The notes under the pieces: model-generated
The model's database searches: none
What the model saw: the letters and a program-made list of their open reading frames with translations, nothing else
Told to the model about the DNA's origin: nothing
Part shown: positions 7,753-16,815 of the stretch, piece after piece
Position numbering within the stretch: position 1 is the stretch's first letter
How the letters are laid out: every line of letters starts with the position of its first letter
Source of the DNA: an uncultured Clostridia bacterium
GTDB taxonomy: Bacteria; Bacillota; Clostridia; Christensenellales; UBA1242
DNA: 58,865 nucleotides
Reading direction: 5' to 3'
NCBI GenBank assembly: GCA_934772525.1
Contig: CAKVMI010000006.1
Location: 1 to 58,865, forward strand
Made by a program: the position numbers and the translations under genes

Positions 7753-8307
7753 CGGTGTCTAAATGAAAGAGTGGTGTGTGTTTTGTGCTATAGTAAGTTG
7801 ATGAGTATTTGTAAAAAAATGGTGGCTTTGATGATATATTTTGCAGGACTATTTTGGTTGGCTTGAAGTGGTGGGTAGACTATTGACTTATTGAGGTTTG
7901 CGGAATAAAAGAATATATTTATATAATGAATAATATTAATCAAATAAACTATATTGAATTTTTGTAAATTGTGTTTTGTCTGGAAAAGAATAATAAATTT
8001 ATCTTGAATACTTAAAAGTCTATTTTGATTTACCAAAATCTACCTTAATTATTAAACTTTATTAATTTACTTAAACTTAAACTTGATTACTTTAAAACCT
8101 ATCTTAATTTACTTAAAAATTTATCTTTGGTTTAATTATTTGACTATGATAGAAAAAATGATTATAATAAATATATTATTAGTTGAGGTGTTGATGCAGG
8201 TATTGAAATAGTTTTAGTATGAGTAGGTTTTAATGGGTCTTGGGGTAAATCGTACAAAATTATATGAGTGGTAAAACTAATGAAATAATGTTTTGGGAGA
8301 AGGAACT
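7753..8307 (+). other. Gene-free spacer, AT-rich
   Basis: No open frame with a ribosome site and no tRNA-like fold is seen. It contains the decayed 25-bp repeat copy near 7820 and several related TTAATT/ACTTAAA-rich stretches (8040-8130) that look like further degenerate repeats. No convincing promoter was found for the gene at 8308. Confidence 0.6.
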
Positions 8308-9456
8308 ATGGGAGATTTCTTTTTGTATGATGAAGGCAATATTTTAAACAAGCGTAACCCACTAGCGGATAAAACTATTGATGACATTAAAGAGAGTATT
8401 AGAAGGTACGAAATTCAAGTTACAATGGTTGAAAGTTTGCAAGCAGACTTAAATTTCGAGTATGAGGGTTTAAAATTGAAACTTAACCGAATGGAATTAG
8501 AGCAATCAATACTCCAAAGAAAGGTTGATGAGTTTGAGCATCGTAACGGATTGCAATTGGATGAACTTGCGCAAAAAACCAGAACGGCAGAAAATGTGCA
8601 ACATTACCGCGAAAGAATACAAGAAATTATAGAGGGTAAACCCGAAGTTAAAAGGGAAATTAAAGAAAAGAAGCAAGATATAAAAGAAAATCTTGATAGA
8701 AAAAGAGAGGTTAAGTCGTGTATTGAAGAAGCCAAATTGCAGATTGAAGAGAAAATGTGTTTTTTACCCGAGTCTAATAGGCGTGCTAGCGCTATTGAAG
8801 TAACCAATAGAACAACCTTTAAGCGTTTGCCAAATCCAGATACCGTGGTACAAATTAATCGTGACCAGTTTATGTCAATTTGGAATAAGGTTTGGAATAG
8901 ATTAAATATCGGCAACGAATCAAATATCTTTTCGGAAGTTGATGTTGCAGAAGTAAAAGAAGCCGACATTCAAAGCGGTAAAATACTTAGTATGGACGGC
9001 AGAATTTACCGAGAAGTTGAAGTTGTACCATTTGGTGAAACGGAGACGGATACAACAATTACCAATGTAAAAAATAGCGATTATTATGTAAAACTGGCGG
9101 ATGGTAATGTTGTTGGATACAATAGTCGAAAGAGATTTTTGTTTTACTTGCAGAACATTTTTGCTGGGTTAAACGCTGAAAGAGAATTTTTTGACGATGA
9201 ACCCGATGTGCAGTTGATGTCAGAACTTGTAATAATCATTCCGAAAGTAGTAAAGAACTTACCGCTTTATATTTTCAATAGTACAAAACTAGTGAATGTG
9301 CTTGAAAATAGTTTGGTAAAGGCTTTTGCAAAACTTCAAAATGACGATAAATACGCTAGTTACGATAAAGAGGTTGTTAATACCTATATTAGAGAAACTT
9401 TGGAGTTTTTTGAACAAAGAAAAAAGGAAGCCAAAGAAGCCCGCATAAAAAGATAG
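8308..9456 (+). CDS. Coiled-coil protein of unknown function, 382 aa
   Basis: ATG 8308 follows GGAGAAGGA (8296-8304); a longer frame from 8293 starts inside that site and is rejected. Residues ~20-155 are long charged helices (EGLKLKLNRMELEQSILQRK, EIKEKKQDIKENLDRKREVK), clearly coiled coil. A mixed alpha/beta domain follows (~170-300, YYVKLADGNVVGYNSRKRFL), then a helical C-terminus ending in a lysine-rich tail. No family recognised. In order it follows the head-closure candidate, so a virion or assembly role is possible but unproven. TAG stop. Confidence 0.65.
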   Translation: MGDFFLYDEGNILNKRNPLADKTIDDIKESIRRYEIQVTMVESLQADLNFEYEGLKLKLNRMELEQSILQRKVDEFEHRNGLQLDELAQKTRTAENVQHYRERIQEIIEGKPEVKREIKEKKQDIKENLDRKREVKSCIEEAKLQIEEKMCFLPESNRRASAIEVTNRTTFKRLPNPDTVVQINRDQFMSIWNKVWNRLNIGNESNIFSEVDVAEVKEADIQSGKILSMDGRIYREVEVVPFGETETDTTITNVKNSDYYVKLADGNVVGYNSRKRFLFYLQNIFAGLNAEREFFDDEPDVQLMSELVIIIPKVVKNLPLYIFNSTKLVNVLENSLVKAFAKLQNDDKYASYDKEVVNTYIRETLEFFEQRKKEAKEARIKR

Positions 9457-9846
9457 TTTGATTAGAGTGATCACAAATGTAGTTTGGCGTGGATGTTCTT
9501 TTGGGGTAAAAATCAAAAATACTTTTTAAATAGTTATAAAAATATAACAAAATAGATGTGGCGTGGTTGTCTTGCTTTGGTTTTAGGTTACTTAAAAATT
9601 GAATTTAACTTAGATACTAAAAGGCAAGAGAAGTTTGTTATGAAAATATAACAAAAGTCAAGTTAAAAAAGTGATGAATAGAAAAATTAGAAGTGTTTAA
9701 ATAATTATTATAAATTCATAACAAAATTACAGGCAAAACAAAGGAAAATTTAATAAAGATGAAAAATGGAGAATTGAAGAAAAATCGGATATTCTTCATT
9801 TTTTGTGCAAAAAAAATAGTTTTGAACTGAAAAATTGGGGGTAAAG
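9457..9846 (+). repeat. Spacer with three GTTAT...ATAAC inverted repeats
   Basis: Three short palindromic elements lie at 9533-9548 (GTTATAAAAATATAAC), 9637-9652 (GTTATGAAAATATAAC) and 9708-9722 (TTATAAATTCATAAC), each followed by AAAA. A second degenerate pair, around 9476-9510 and 9555-9585, shares GGCGTGG and GTTCTTTTGG-like text. No coding frame is seen. Confidence 0.6.
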
Positions 9847-10860
9847 ATGGATAAGGTTAAGTTTTTGGAAAGCCGAATTGCTGAACTTGAAGAACGGCTA
9901 AATGGAAGTACTAAGACGCTTGAAAACCTTGAAGCGGTTGATTTTTCGATTGAGAAAAGCACAACCATAAAAGTGAAAGACAAAATTGAACTTGCAAAGT
10001 TTGTGTCGCTGGTTTCGGGCGGGGTTTATATAAACTTTGATTGCTCAATAGGAGCTTCCGAAAGTGCAAGCGGAAAAATTCAAGTTTTGGTTAATTCTAC
10101 AGTGGTTTCAGAGATTCCGTTTAGTGCGGTTGCGGGTGAAAACTCATTACACTTTGGCGGGGCGTGTCAGTGCGTTCAAAATGTTGAAAACATTTTAAGT
10201 ATAGAAATTACGAATTTGACGGGTGTTACAAATGCTACACTAACTTCGCTTAATGGTGTGGTATTTGGTATGGCACTTAAAAATATGCGGGGGAAAAGTA
10301 GACTTTCTGCATACAAAGTGAACGAAAAAACGGTAGAGTTGATTACGGATAACGGCAAAATTTATTTGTACACGGGTACGGCTCCTGCAAAAAGTTTTGG
10401 AGATTTTTCGTATTATGCGAACGGCGTTGAAGCTGATTGTGTGATAGCGGGCGAAACCCCGATTGTTTACATTGCAAGGCTTGATACCAATAAAAATGCA
10501 TTTATGAGTGCAACCGAAAGTGTAAGCGGAGAAGTGGTGGTGTCTGGAGATGTAGTTGACGATCTTGCGGTTGGTAAAACCTTAGACGGAATTGCGGTGT
10601 TTTATATAAAAGATGGGCAAGTATATTTTAGACTATTTAACGGCACGAGATTTTTGAGCGAGAAACTATTGTCCCGTGAAAACAAAAGGCGTTTTGTGGA
10701 AGTTGGTGTGGTTGGCGAAGATAAAGAACTTCTAGTGATTGCAAAGTCTAGTGACGGCGGAAATTATATGTATAATCAGGTGGACATAGAAAAGTCATAT
10801 GGTGGTTCGGGTGAAAAAATAACCATAAAGGTAACCGCTGAAGTTAGTGAAGCGGTGTAA
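9847..10860 (+). CDS. Putative virion/tail protein with N-terminal coiled coil, 337 aa
   Basis: ATG 9847 is preceded by TGGGGGT (9836-9842), which rules out an upstream in-frame TTG at 9835. Residues 1-25 form a heptad helix (VKFLESRIAELEERL), as in trimeric fibre stalks. The rest is beta-rich with short strands and many Gly/Ser/Val, ending KITIKVTAEVSEAV. No catalytic motif. Its position before the 690-aa fibre-like protein supports a tail or fibre role, by inference only. TAA stop. Confidence 0.55.
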   Translation: MDKVKFLESRIAELEERLNGSTKTLENLEAVDFSIEKSTTIKVKDKIELAKFVSLVSGGVYINFDCSIGASESASGKIQVLVNSTVVSEIPFSAVAGENSLHFGGACQCVQNVENILSIEITNLTGVTNATLTSLNGVVFGMALKNMRGKSRLSAYKVNEKTVELITDNGKIYLYTGTAPAKSFGDFSYYANGVEADCVIAGETPIVYIARLDTNKNAFMSATESVSGEVVVSGDVVDDLAVGKTLDGIAVFYIKDGQVYFRLFNGTRFLSEKLLSRENKRRFVEVGVVGEDKELLVIAKSSDGGNYMYNQVDIEKSYGGSGEKITIKVTAEVSEAV

Positions 10861-11130
10861 TTAAATCAAGACATAAAATTTAGAACTCTTGCAAATTTTT
10901 AAATTTCGCTAGCGGAGTGTCTAAATTTTTTTCAAATTATTTAAATATATTGGCGGAGCAATTAAAACACTTCCAAATATTTTATTTGTATTAGCGGAGC
11001 ATTTAAAACACTTACAAATATTTTATCTGTATTAGCGGAGCATTTAAAACGCTTTCTAAATTTTTAATTATATGGGTGGAGAAAATATAACTTTTTCTAG
11101 TTTTTATTTCGCTCTGGTGGAAAACTAAAA
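10851..11130 (+). repeat. 41-bp tandem repeat spacer
   Basis: GCGGAG-type cores recur at an exact 41-bp period: 10911, 10952, 10993, 11034, ~11075 and ~11116, each followed by ATTAAAACAC or a variant. The core resembles the preceding gene's end (AGCGGTGTAATTAAAT at 10851-10866, including its TAA stop). The unit is not coding. It accounts for almost all of the 312-bp gap before 11173. Confidence 0.8.
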
Positions 11131-11172
11131 CTTCAAAATTTACGCTTAAAACCTAAAAATAGGAGATTTTTA

Positions 11173-13245
11173 ATGAAGATACATAATAAGTTAGAAATTA
11201 TTACAAATGAAAACGGGGTAAAACGCTCTAGGGTGTTTTTTAACACGTTGCTCGCTGGCGTCCTTGGGGAAATTCAAAACTTTGAAGCGTACAATACTTA
11301 TTTTGCGTTTGGGACGGGGACAGTTGATACCGTAAGCACTCAAACTAAGTTGCAAAACTTTTCGTTTGCGGTAGAAAGTAGTTTGGATGAATATAATTTC
11401 AACCCGTCGGCTGGAGATATTTTTGTTACAAAGATATATAACTTTGGCGAGAGTTTGCACGATGAAATCACCTTTAGCGAAGTTGGAATTGCGAGGATAA
11501 ATGAAGATAACCCCGATATTTTTAATAGATTTGTAACCAAAAACGCTGACGGCGAAGTAGAACCCGTTCTAATCGGTAAAAATGCCGAAGTTATTGTAAA
11601 AATTACGCTTTATCTTGCTTTAGATAAAGAAAATTCTAATGTACACTTTTTTAATTGTCAGTCACCGCTTTTTGCAAGGCTTTTAGGTGTAAACATTTTA
11701 AATGCTTCGGCAACCCCTACACTAAAAGCTAGTGAGTGTTACATTGATGGCGGGTTTATGGATACCGACGCTCCCGCATTTAATATAAGCAAAGACCTTT
11801 TGGATGTTACGATTACTCCTACCATTTCGTCAAATAATTTAAAATTGACGCTTTCACTAAGCATTCAAAACAAGGTGGTAAGGGGTTTGGTTTTTACCTT
11901 TGGCGGTGTGTCGGTTTTTTATATAAATTGTTACAATCTTGCAACTATAGAATCTAAAACCATTGAAAATGTCGAAACGGATAAGGACCGAAGTTTGATG
12001 CTTGCGGATAAAAATGTAAAGGACGTTTATAAACTGGTCTATCACTTTGGAGATACCGAAGAAGACGATGTGGAAAGTAATATTTGGTATTATACGCCGT
12101 ATTCAAAAGAACTGGGTGAAGTGGTCGAAAGTCCCTTTGGCGAGTACGATTACACAAATGCGGATGAGTTTATTAGTAATACCGAAGGTTCGCTGTTTTT
12201 GTTTAGGGTAAATGGAAGACTAGATGTGTATTATAGAACGGGAGCGGTGTTTAAAAAGGTGGACGCATCTAATATTCCTATAGTAAATATAAAAGAAATT
12301 AGGTTTGTAGATGAGTACATTTTTATAAGATATTTTAACCCCGAAACCGAAAAGTATTCAATGCTTGCGTTCTCGCTCGATGTTGAAAACTTAAAAATGG
12401 TGGACTTTGGTTTTAAAGATAGCCTTTTTCCTACAATGGAATGGGTCGATTGGGATATTTCAAAATGTAATGGTCCGTCGGTTGGTCACGGAATAATTAT
12501 TCAGACGGCGGAAAAGTGTTTTGTATATTCTATGGGTTTTGAAGATGGCAAGTATAAAATTTTGGTTACGTGGACATTTGATTACCAGTTTACAAATGTT
12601 AAAGCCGAACATAGAAGTGAAGATGCGGATGCGATGTATTATGGTTTTACAACTAGTGATACGGGTGCAAAAACCACTTATTACATACGGGGTAAAGATA
12701 ATGTTGAGATGAAAAGTAACACCAAGGTTATTCAGTATATTTTCTTTACAAGAACGGACGATATTACCTATGTAAATGCAAAGGGTTACACTCTTGCCGT
12801 GGATAATTCTTGCAAATACCACAACAATATTAGACTATATTTATCAAGTGTCAGCGTGCCACGAAACGCAAACTATACGGCGGGCGCTGAGTGTACAAAA
12901 GCTTTCTTTTCAGAAGACGGAAGATATATTGCAAAAATTTATGGTAACGACCGAATTGAGTTTGTTTTTACAATGTTTGATAGAATGAACCAATTTAACT
13001 TTGTAAATTCGTACAAAATTCCGACCGGCAAAACGGTTAAGCGAGTTATTATTGTTGGGCGTGTCGCACTTATTTTATTTAACGAAGCAAATACCAAAAT
13101 GATTGCCATTCCGTTTGTGTGTGATTATGTGTATGTAGAAAATGTTGCCAACGTAAAATACACTCTTTACTATAACGTTGCAAAACTTTGCGGTGGCGAA
13201 AATAAAACGGTTAATTCGGCGGTGGATATGGTTGTTTCAATTTAA
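11173..13245 (+). CDS. Putative phage tail fibre or tail protein, 690 aa
   Basis: ATG 11173 with AGGAGA at 11161-11166. The N-terminal ~150 residues (VFFNTLLAGVLGEIQ, TYFAFGTGT, TKIYNFGESLHDEITFSEVGI) resemble tail-fibre-type N-terminal domains that attach to the virion. The rest is beta-rich with repeated short strands and aromatic residues, without a recognised enzyme motif (LVYHFGDTEEDD, LFLFRVNGRLDVYYRTG, MLAFSLDVENLKMVDF look like propeller-type blades). The largest protein of the cluster. Receptor binding is inferred from size, order and fold character. TAA stop. Confidence 0.5.
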   Translation: MKIHNKLEIITNENGVKRSRVFFNTLLAGVLGEIQNFEAYNTYFAFGTGTVDTVSTQTKLQNFSFAVESSLDEYNFNPSAGDIFVTKIYNFGESLHDEITFSEVGIARINEDNPDIFNRFVTKNADGEVEPVLIGKNAEVIVKITLYLALDKENSNVHFFNCQSPLFARLLGVNILNASATPTLKASECYIDGGFMDTDAPAFNISKDLLDVTITPTISSNNLKLTLSLSIQNKVVRGLVFTFGGVSVFYINCYNLATIESKTIENVETDKDRSLMLADKNVKDVYKLVYHFGDTEEDDVESNIWYYTPYSKELGEVVESPFGEYDYTNADEFISNTEGSLFLFRVNGRLDVYYRTGAVFKKVDASNIPIVNIKEIRFVDEYIFIRYFNPETEKYSMLAFSLDVENLKMVDFGFKDSLFPTMEWVDWDISKCNGPSVGHGIIIQTAEKCFVYSMGFEDGKYKILVTWTFDYQFTNVKAEHRSEDADAMYYGFTTSDTGAKTTYYIRGKDNVEMKSNTKVIQYIFFTRTDDITYVNAKGYTLAVDNSCKYHNNIRLYLSSVSVPRNANYTAGAECTKAFFSEDGRYIAKIYGNDRIEFVFTMFDRMNQFNFVNSYKIPTGKTVKRVIIVGRVALILFNEANTKMIAIPFVCDYVYVENVANVKYTLYYNVAKLCGGENKTVNSAVDMVVSI

Positions 13246-13560
13246 GCGCGGATATCGATTTTTATATTGGTGCTTCGTTTTTTAAGTGAATATTGGCGTT
13301 CCAGTTTGAACGGATACTAAAATTTTAATTTGTAGCAAATAAATATCTCATTTTTTTGGGTACGTTGTGCCTTAATTAAAGCAAATATTGATTTTTCTTG
13401 TTTTTATTGATACAAATGCTTCAATTTAAATTAATACGGGGTTTTAATCTAGTTTTAATATTAGCATTTTAAATTAGAACGGATACTAAATTTTATTTTT
13501 GTAGGTATCAGCAATTCAATTTTAGGGTGAATGCGGATATATTAGTTTAATTTTTAAAGG
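13230..13560 (+). repeat. Degenerate repeats seeded by the gene's 3' end
   Basis: The gene end TTTCAATTTAAGCGCGGATA (13234-13253) recurs in decayed form as CCAGTTTGAACGGATACTAA (~13300), TTCAATTTAAATTAATACGG (~13420), TTTAAATTAGAACGGATACT (~13470) and TTCAATTTTAGGGTGAATGCGGATA-like text (~13515). Spacing is irregular (40-110 bp). No ORF is supported in the 326-bp gap. Confidence 0.65.
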
Positions 13561-13571
13561 GGGGATAACTT

Positions 13572-13820
13572 ATGACTTTTACAAAGCGACCGCTTAGGCT
13601 AGGCTCTGGCGAAAAGTACCACGGCAAACGAAACGGGGATACATTAAACCTTGTGTTTGTTTTGGCCGATGGCACAATGAAACTTAAAAACATTCAAAAG
13701 ACGGATAGTGGGTACTCGTCGAATGAAACCACAATTCCGCTAATTGCAAATGAGGGCGTAATTTTGGGCGACGAAATTATTTCAATTATGGGTCGAACCA
13801 TATCAAGTTATAAAATTTAA
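13572..13820 (+). CDS. Small hypothetical protein, 82 aa
   Basis: ATG 13572 with a strong AAAGGGGGG site just upstream (13556-13564). Beta-rich: NLVFVLADGTMKLKNIQK, then IPLIANEGVILGDEIISIMG. No signal peptide or membrane segment. It is followed 20 nt later by the coiled-coil gene at 13841, so the two are probably one transcript. No family recognised; a minor virion or chaperone protein is possible. Confidence 0.6.
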   Translation: MTFTKRPLRLGSGEKYHGKRNGDTLNLVFVLADGTMKLKNIQKTDSGYSSNETTIPLIANEGVILGDEIISIMGRTISSYKI

Positions 13821-13840
13821 TTTTAAGGAGATTTAAAAAA

Positions 13841-15217
13841 ATGAAAAAACAATCAAGTATTTTTAGTAGTATTATTCCAAGTTGGATGAAATTTAGAAAG
13901 GTTGCTGAACCAATTAGAGTTAGAAAAATTAGAGATGTGCTAGATGACCTTTTGGCGGACGACGGCGAGGTAGATTCTAAAATTAAAAGGGTAATCAGTA
14001 AAGAAGATAGAGATAAAGAAACCCAAATTCAGCCACCAGTAGAAGAAACGCCCGACGCTCGAGATAACACTCACTACATAAACGCTGGAAGTGAAAAGAA
14101 AAAAACGCCTTCGGTATTAGATAAAATGCAAAATAAGATTACGTCTGTAAGTGATGATTTAAAATACAATCTTGCAAAAGATGCGGAAGAAAATGCAAAA
14201 AATAGCGAAAAAACCGATAAAAATGCAGAAAATTCAGGAAATTTAGATGAAAATACCGAAATTAAGTCTAAAGATAGTTCTACTCTTAAGTCATCAAATA
14301 ATAGCGATAACGATTTAGAAAAGGACGAAAAAAGTAAAGAACTAACCGAATTTGAAAAGGAAATTCAAAAAATTCAAGATAGTTATAATGGTGTTACCGA
14401 TTACGACTACTACAAAGATTTAATTCCAGAAATTAAGGATAGTTTGGGGCTTACCGAACTCGAAAACCCCGAAATAGACGAAGATGCTTTAAGGAACGAA
14501 ATTACAAACCGACTAACTAAAAATAAAAATGAAGAAAAAAGTAAGCTAAAAGAAAGTGCCGAAGATAGCATAAATAAATTGATGCAGTCGCTAGCGTCCG
14601 AAAAAGAAAATGCTCAAGAAACTAAAGACAATCTTTCTAAGGTGTATGACGACGCTAAAGAAAACGTTTCTATGGACGCACTAAAGCGGGGTCTTCAACG
14701 CAGTAGCATAGTTTTGCAAAAGGTGTCCGAATTGGATAGTAAAAAAGCTGAAAACTTAATTAATATTCAAAATAATCTTGAAAAGTCATTAACTGAAGGT
14801 AACAATAAAATTAAATCATTAGAGCAAATGCTAGATGAAAGTTTAGCGAATGCAGATACCGAACTTGCGGAAGAAATTGAAGCGGAACTTGCGGGAAAAA
14901 TCGAAAAACTAAAAGAAAAGAAACAAGAGATTGAGAAATTTAACAATAACGTTAAAAAACTTGAAGCCGAATATCAATTAAAAATTGCAAGCAAAAAGGA
15001 AGAAAATCAAGAACTTGAAAAGAAACTAGCCGAAGAATATAAAGGCGTTGCGTCTAAAAACCGCAAAAATGAATTGGTGGATGCGTGCAAGGAGTATTTT
15101 AAGAATAAAACCCGAAGCGAAGCCTTAAATGAATTAAAAAATTCGGAAGTTTTAAAAGACGTTTTAGGGGAAAGATACCACGACGTCTACTATTACATCA
15201 CAAAAACTTGTAAGTAA
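13841..15217 (+). CDS. Long coiled-coil, Lys/Glu/Asn-rich protein, 458 aa
   Basis: ATG 13841 after TAAGGAG (13823-13829). The N-terminal ~45 residues are a short helical module (FSSIIPSWMKFRKV, VRKIRDVLDDLLADD). Residues ~90-165 are low-complexity and polar (NAKNSEKTDKNAENSGNLDE). From ~235 to ~405 there is nearly continuous heptad helix (KIKSLEQMLDESLANADTEL). The C-terminal ~50 residues (VDACKEYFKNKTRSEAL, VLGERYHDVYYYITKTC) form a small separate domain. Unknown function; lies next to the holin gene. TAA stop. Confidence 0.65.
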   Translation: MKKQSSIFSSIIPSWMKFRKVAEPIRVRKIRDVLDDLLADDGEVDSKIKRVISKEDRDKETQIQPPVEETPDARDNTHYINAGSEKKKTPSVLDKMQNKITSVSDDLKYNLAKDAEENAKNSEKTDKNAENSGNLDENTEIKSKDSSTLKSSNNSDNDLEKDEKSKELTEFEKEIQKIQDSYNGVTDYDYYKDLIPEIKDSLGLTELENPEIDEDALRNEITNRLTKNKNEEKSKLKESAEDSINKLMQSLASEKENAQETKDNLSKVYDDAKENVSMDALKRGLQRSSIVLQKVSELDSKKAENLINIQNNLEKSLTEGNNKIKSLEQMLDESLANADTELAEEIEAELAGKIEKLKEKKQEIEKFNNNVKKLEAEYQLKIASKKEENQELEKKLAEEYKGVASKNRKNELVDACKEYFKNKTRSEALNELKNSEVLKDVLGERYHDVYYYITKTCK

Positions 15218-15240
15218 ATTTTGTGTTAGGGGGCAAGTGT

Positions 15241-16815
15241 ATGACGGTAAAAAAGAAAACTCGGCTCACCAGTTATAACTTTTGGGTAAGAATTGTGTCG
15301 GCAGTCGTGCTAATACTTAGAATTATCCTTTCAAAGTTCGGCATAAACATAGATAGTGCATTTATTTTGGATATTGCAACGCTGGTAGCGGGCTTTTTGG
15401 TGGTCGTCGGTATTATTAACGAGCCGACGGGTATAACCATCAGTTATAAAAATGAATCGGGGGACGATATGGTAAATACAGAAAATATCAGAACAAAAAT
15501 AGACGAAAAGTTAAAGGAAGTAGAAAAGATTTTCGCGGGTTTCGGAATTAAAGATAAGGCGGTTGTTGCTGAAAGTTTGCAAAAAATTGACGATTTTTTG
15601 GTAACTATTTTGCAAAATGAACTAAAAGATATCGAAAAAATGCAAAATGAATTAGACGGCAAAACTGACGAAGCGGGAAATGAAGAAACCGAAAAAAGCG
15701 GAAGCGTGGGAGCAAAAAGTGAAATAAGCGAATTAAACGAAGAAATGGAAGGATGCGAAACCGGGGTTGGCGAAGCCGTAACTGAAAACGTAGGAACTGA
15801 AGAAACCGAGAATACAAAAACTGAAAATGAAAACACAAAAGCGGAAGAACACGAAAGCGTGGGAGCAGTAGGCAATGAAACTGAGAAAGAGAAAAGCGAA
15901 GCGAGCGGAGAGACGGAAAAACCCGAATGTGAAAATGCGGAAGTCGAAGAAGCCGAAAGTGAAAATGCGGAAACGGACACTGCTCAACTTGAAACAATCG
16001 AAATCGAAAACGAAAAAACCGAACGTGGAGTTGCTGAAAACAAAATTAACGACGAAGTGGAAAAAGCCGAAAATGACGAGTTTAAAGAAACCGAAGTCGG
16101 AGTTTCTGAAACCGAAACAAGTGGTGAAGTGGGAAAATCCAAAGTTGAAGCAAGCGAAAACGGGATAAATGAAAAACCTGAAATTGGAGTTGCCGAAATC
16201 GAAATGAGTGATGAAGTGGAAGAAACGGATAGTGAAATAATTGAAAATGAAGAAACGGACGAAGACACATTAACCGCTAGCGAAATTGCGGAAACTAATT
16301 TACAAGAAGTAAAAGTTGGTGCGGAAAGTGATGAGAAAATTGTAGAAAATCACAACACTAACCAACAAGAAAATACCAACTTACAAAACACCGACCGCCA
16401 GCAAGGTGTAGACGTTCAAGACGCTAACCGTCAAGAAATTAACTTACAAGACGCCAACCACGAGCAAAATATTAACTTAGACAACTCCAACTGCGAGCAA
16501 GTTACCAACTTGCAAAACGCCGACCGCCAACAAGATGTAATCGTTCAAAGTACCGACCGCCAACAAGATGTAATCGTTCAAGACACCGACCCGCAACAAG
16601 TTGTAATCGGTGCGGACGCTGACCAAAGCAGGCAAGTTGTGGATGTAAATTTTGCCGACTCGCAAGGCGTGAGGCAGTCAGAAGATAGCCAATCTGCCAT
16701 TGAACTAATTAAAAATTTGCAAGACGAGTTTTGCGGTGACGACCAAACTAAAAGGGGCGAATTTTGCGACCGCCTATTAAGTATTTTGGAAAACAATTTA
16801 GATAGTTTGGTATAA
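15241..16815 (+). CDS. Phi LC3-type holin fused to ~450-residue acidic tail
   Basis: The start is ATG 15241, because AGGGGG (15228-15233) sits just upstream; the frame opens earlier at a GTG within that site. Residues 1-75 match the phage holin 1 (phi LC3) family: basic RLTSYNFWVRIVSAVVL, two membrane segments (IVSAVVLILRIILSKF and FILDIATLVAGFLVVVGI), and NEPTG...ISYKN. Holins normally end there, at about 75-150 residues. Here a helical linker (~90-135) leads into ~230 residues of Glu-rich low complexity (TENTKTENENTKAEE), then Gln/Asp/Asn repeats (NLQNADRQQD), and a short final helical domain (IELIKNLQDEFCGDDQTKRG). The fused tail would be cytoplasmic or outside depending on topology. No lysin gene is adjacent. 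TAA stop. Confidence 0.8.
   Translation: MTVKKKTRLTSYNFWVRIVSAVVLILRIILSKFGINIDSAFILDIATLVAGFLVVVGIINEPTGITISYKNESGDDMVNTENIRTKIDEKLKEVEKIFAGFGIKDKAVVAESLQKIDDFLVTILQNELKDIEKMQNELDGKTDEAGNEETEKSGSVGAKSEISELNEEMEGCETGVGEAVTENVGTEETENTKTENENTKAEEHESVGAVGNETEKEKSEASGETEKPECENAEVEEAESENAETDTAQLETIEIENEKTERGVAENKINDEVEKAENDEFKETEVGVSETETSGEVGKSKVEASENGINEKPEIGVAEIEMSDEVEETDSEIIENEETDEDTLTASEIAETNLQEVKVGAESDEKIVENHNTNQQENTNLQNTDRQQGVDVQDANRQEINLQDANHEQNINLDNSNCEQVTNLQNADRQQDVIVQSTDRQQDVIVQDTDPQQVVIGADADQSRQVVDVNFADSQGVRQSEDSQSAIELIKNLQDEFCGDDQTKRGEFCDRLLSILENNLDSLV
16521..16581 (+). repeat. 33-bp coding repeat in holin tail
   Basis: A 28-bp string beginning CGACCGCCAACAAGATG is identical at 16521-16548 and 16554-16581 (33-bp period, 11 codons). 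Weaker copies precede it from ~16380 (DRQQ, NRQE, NHEQ, NCEQ in the protein). Recent in-frame slippage. Confidence 0.85.

Noticed and set aside
15444..16270. Several minus-strand frames of 62-178 codons
   Set aside because: Shadows of the Glu/Asn/Gln-rich holin tail; low complexity on one strand removes stops on the other.
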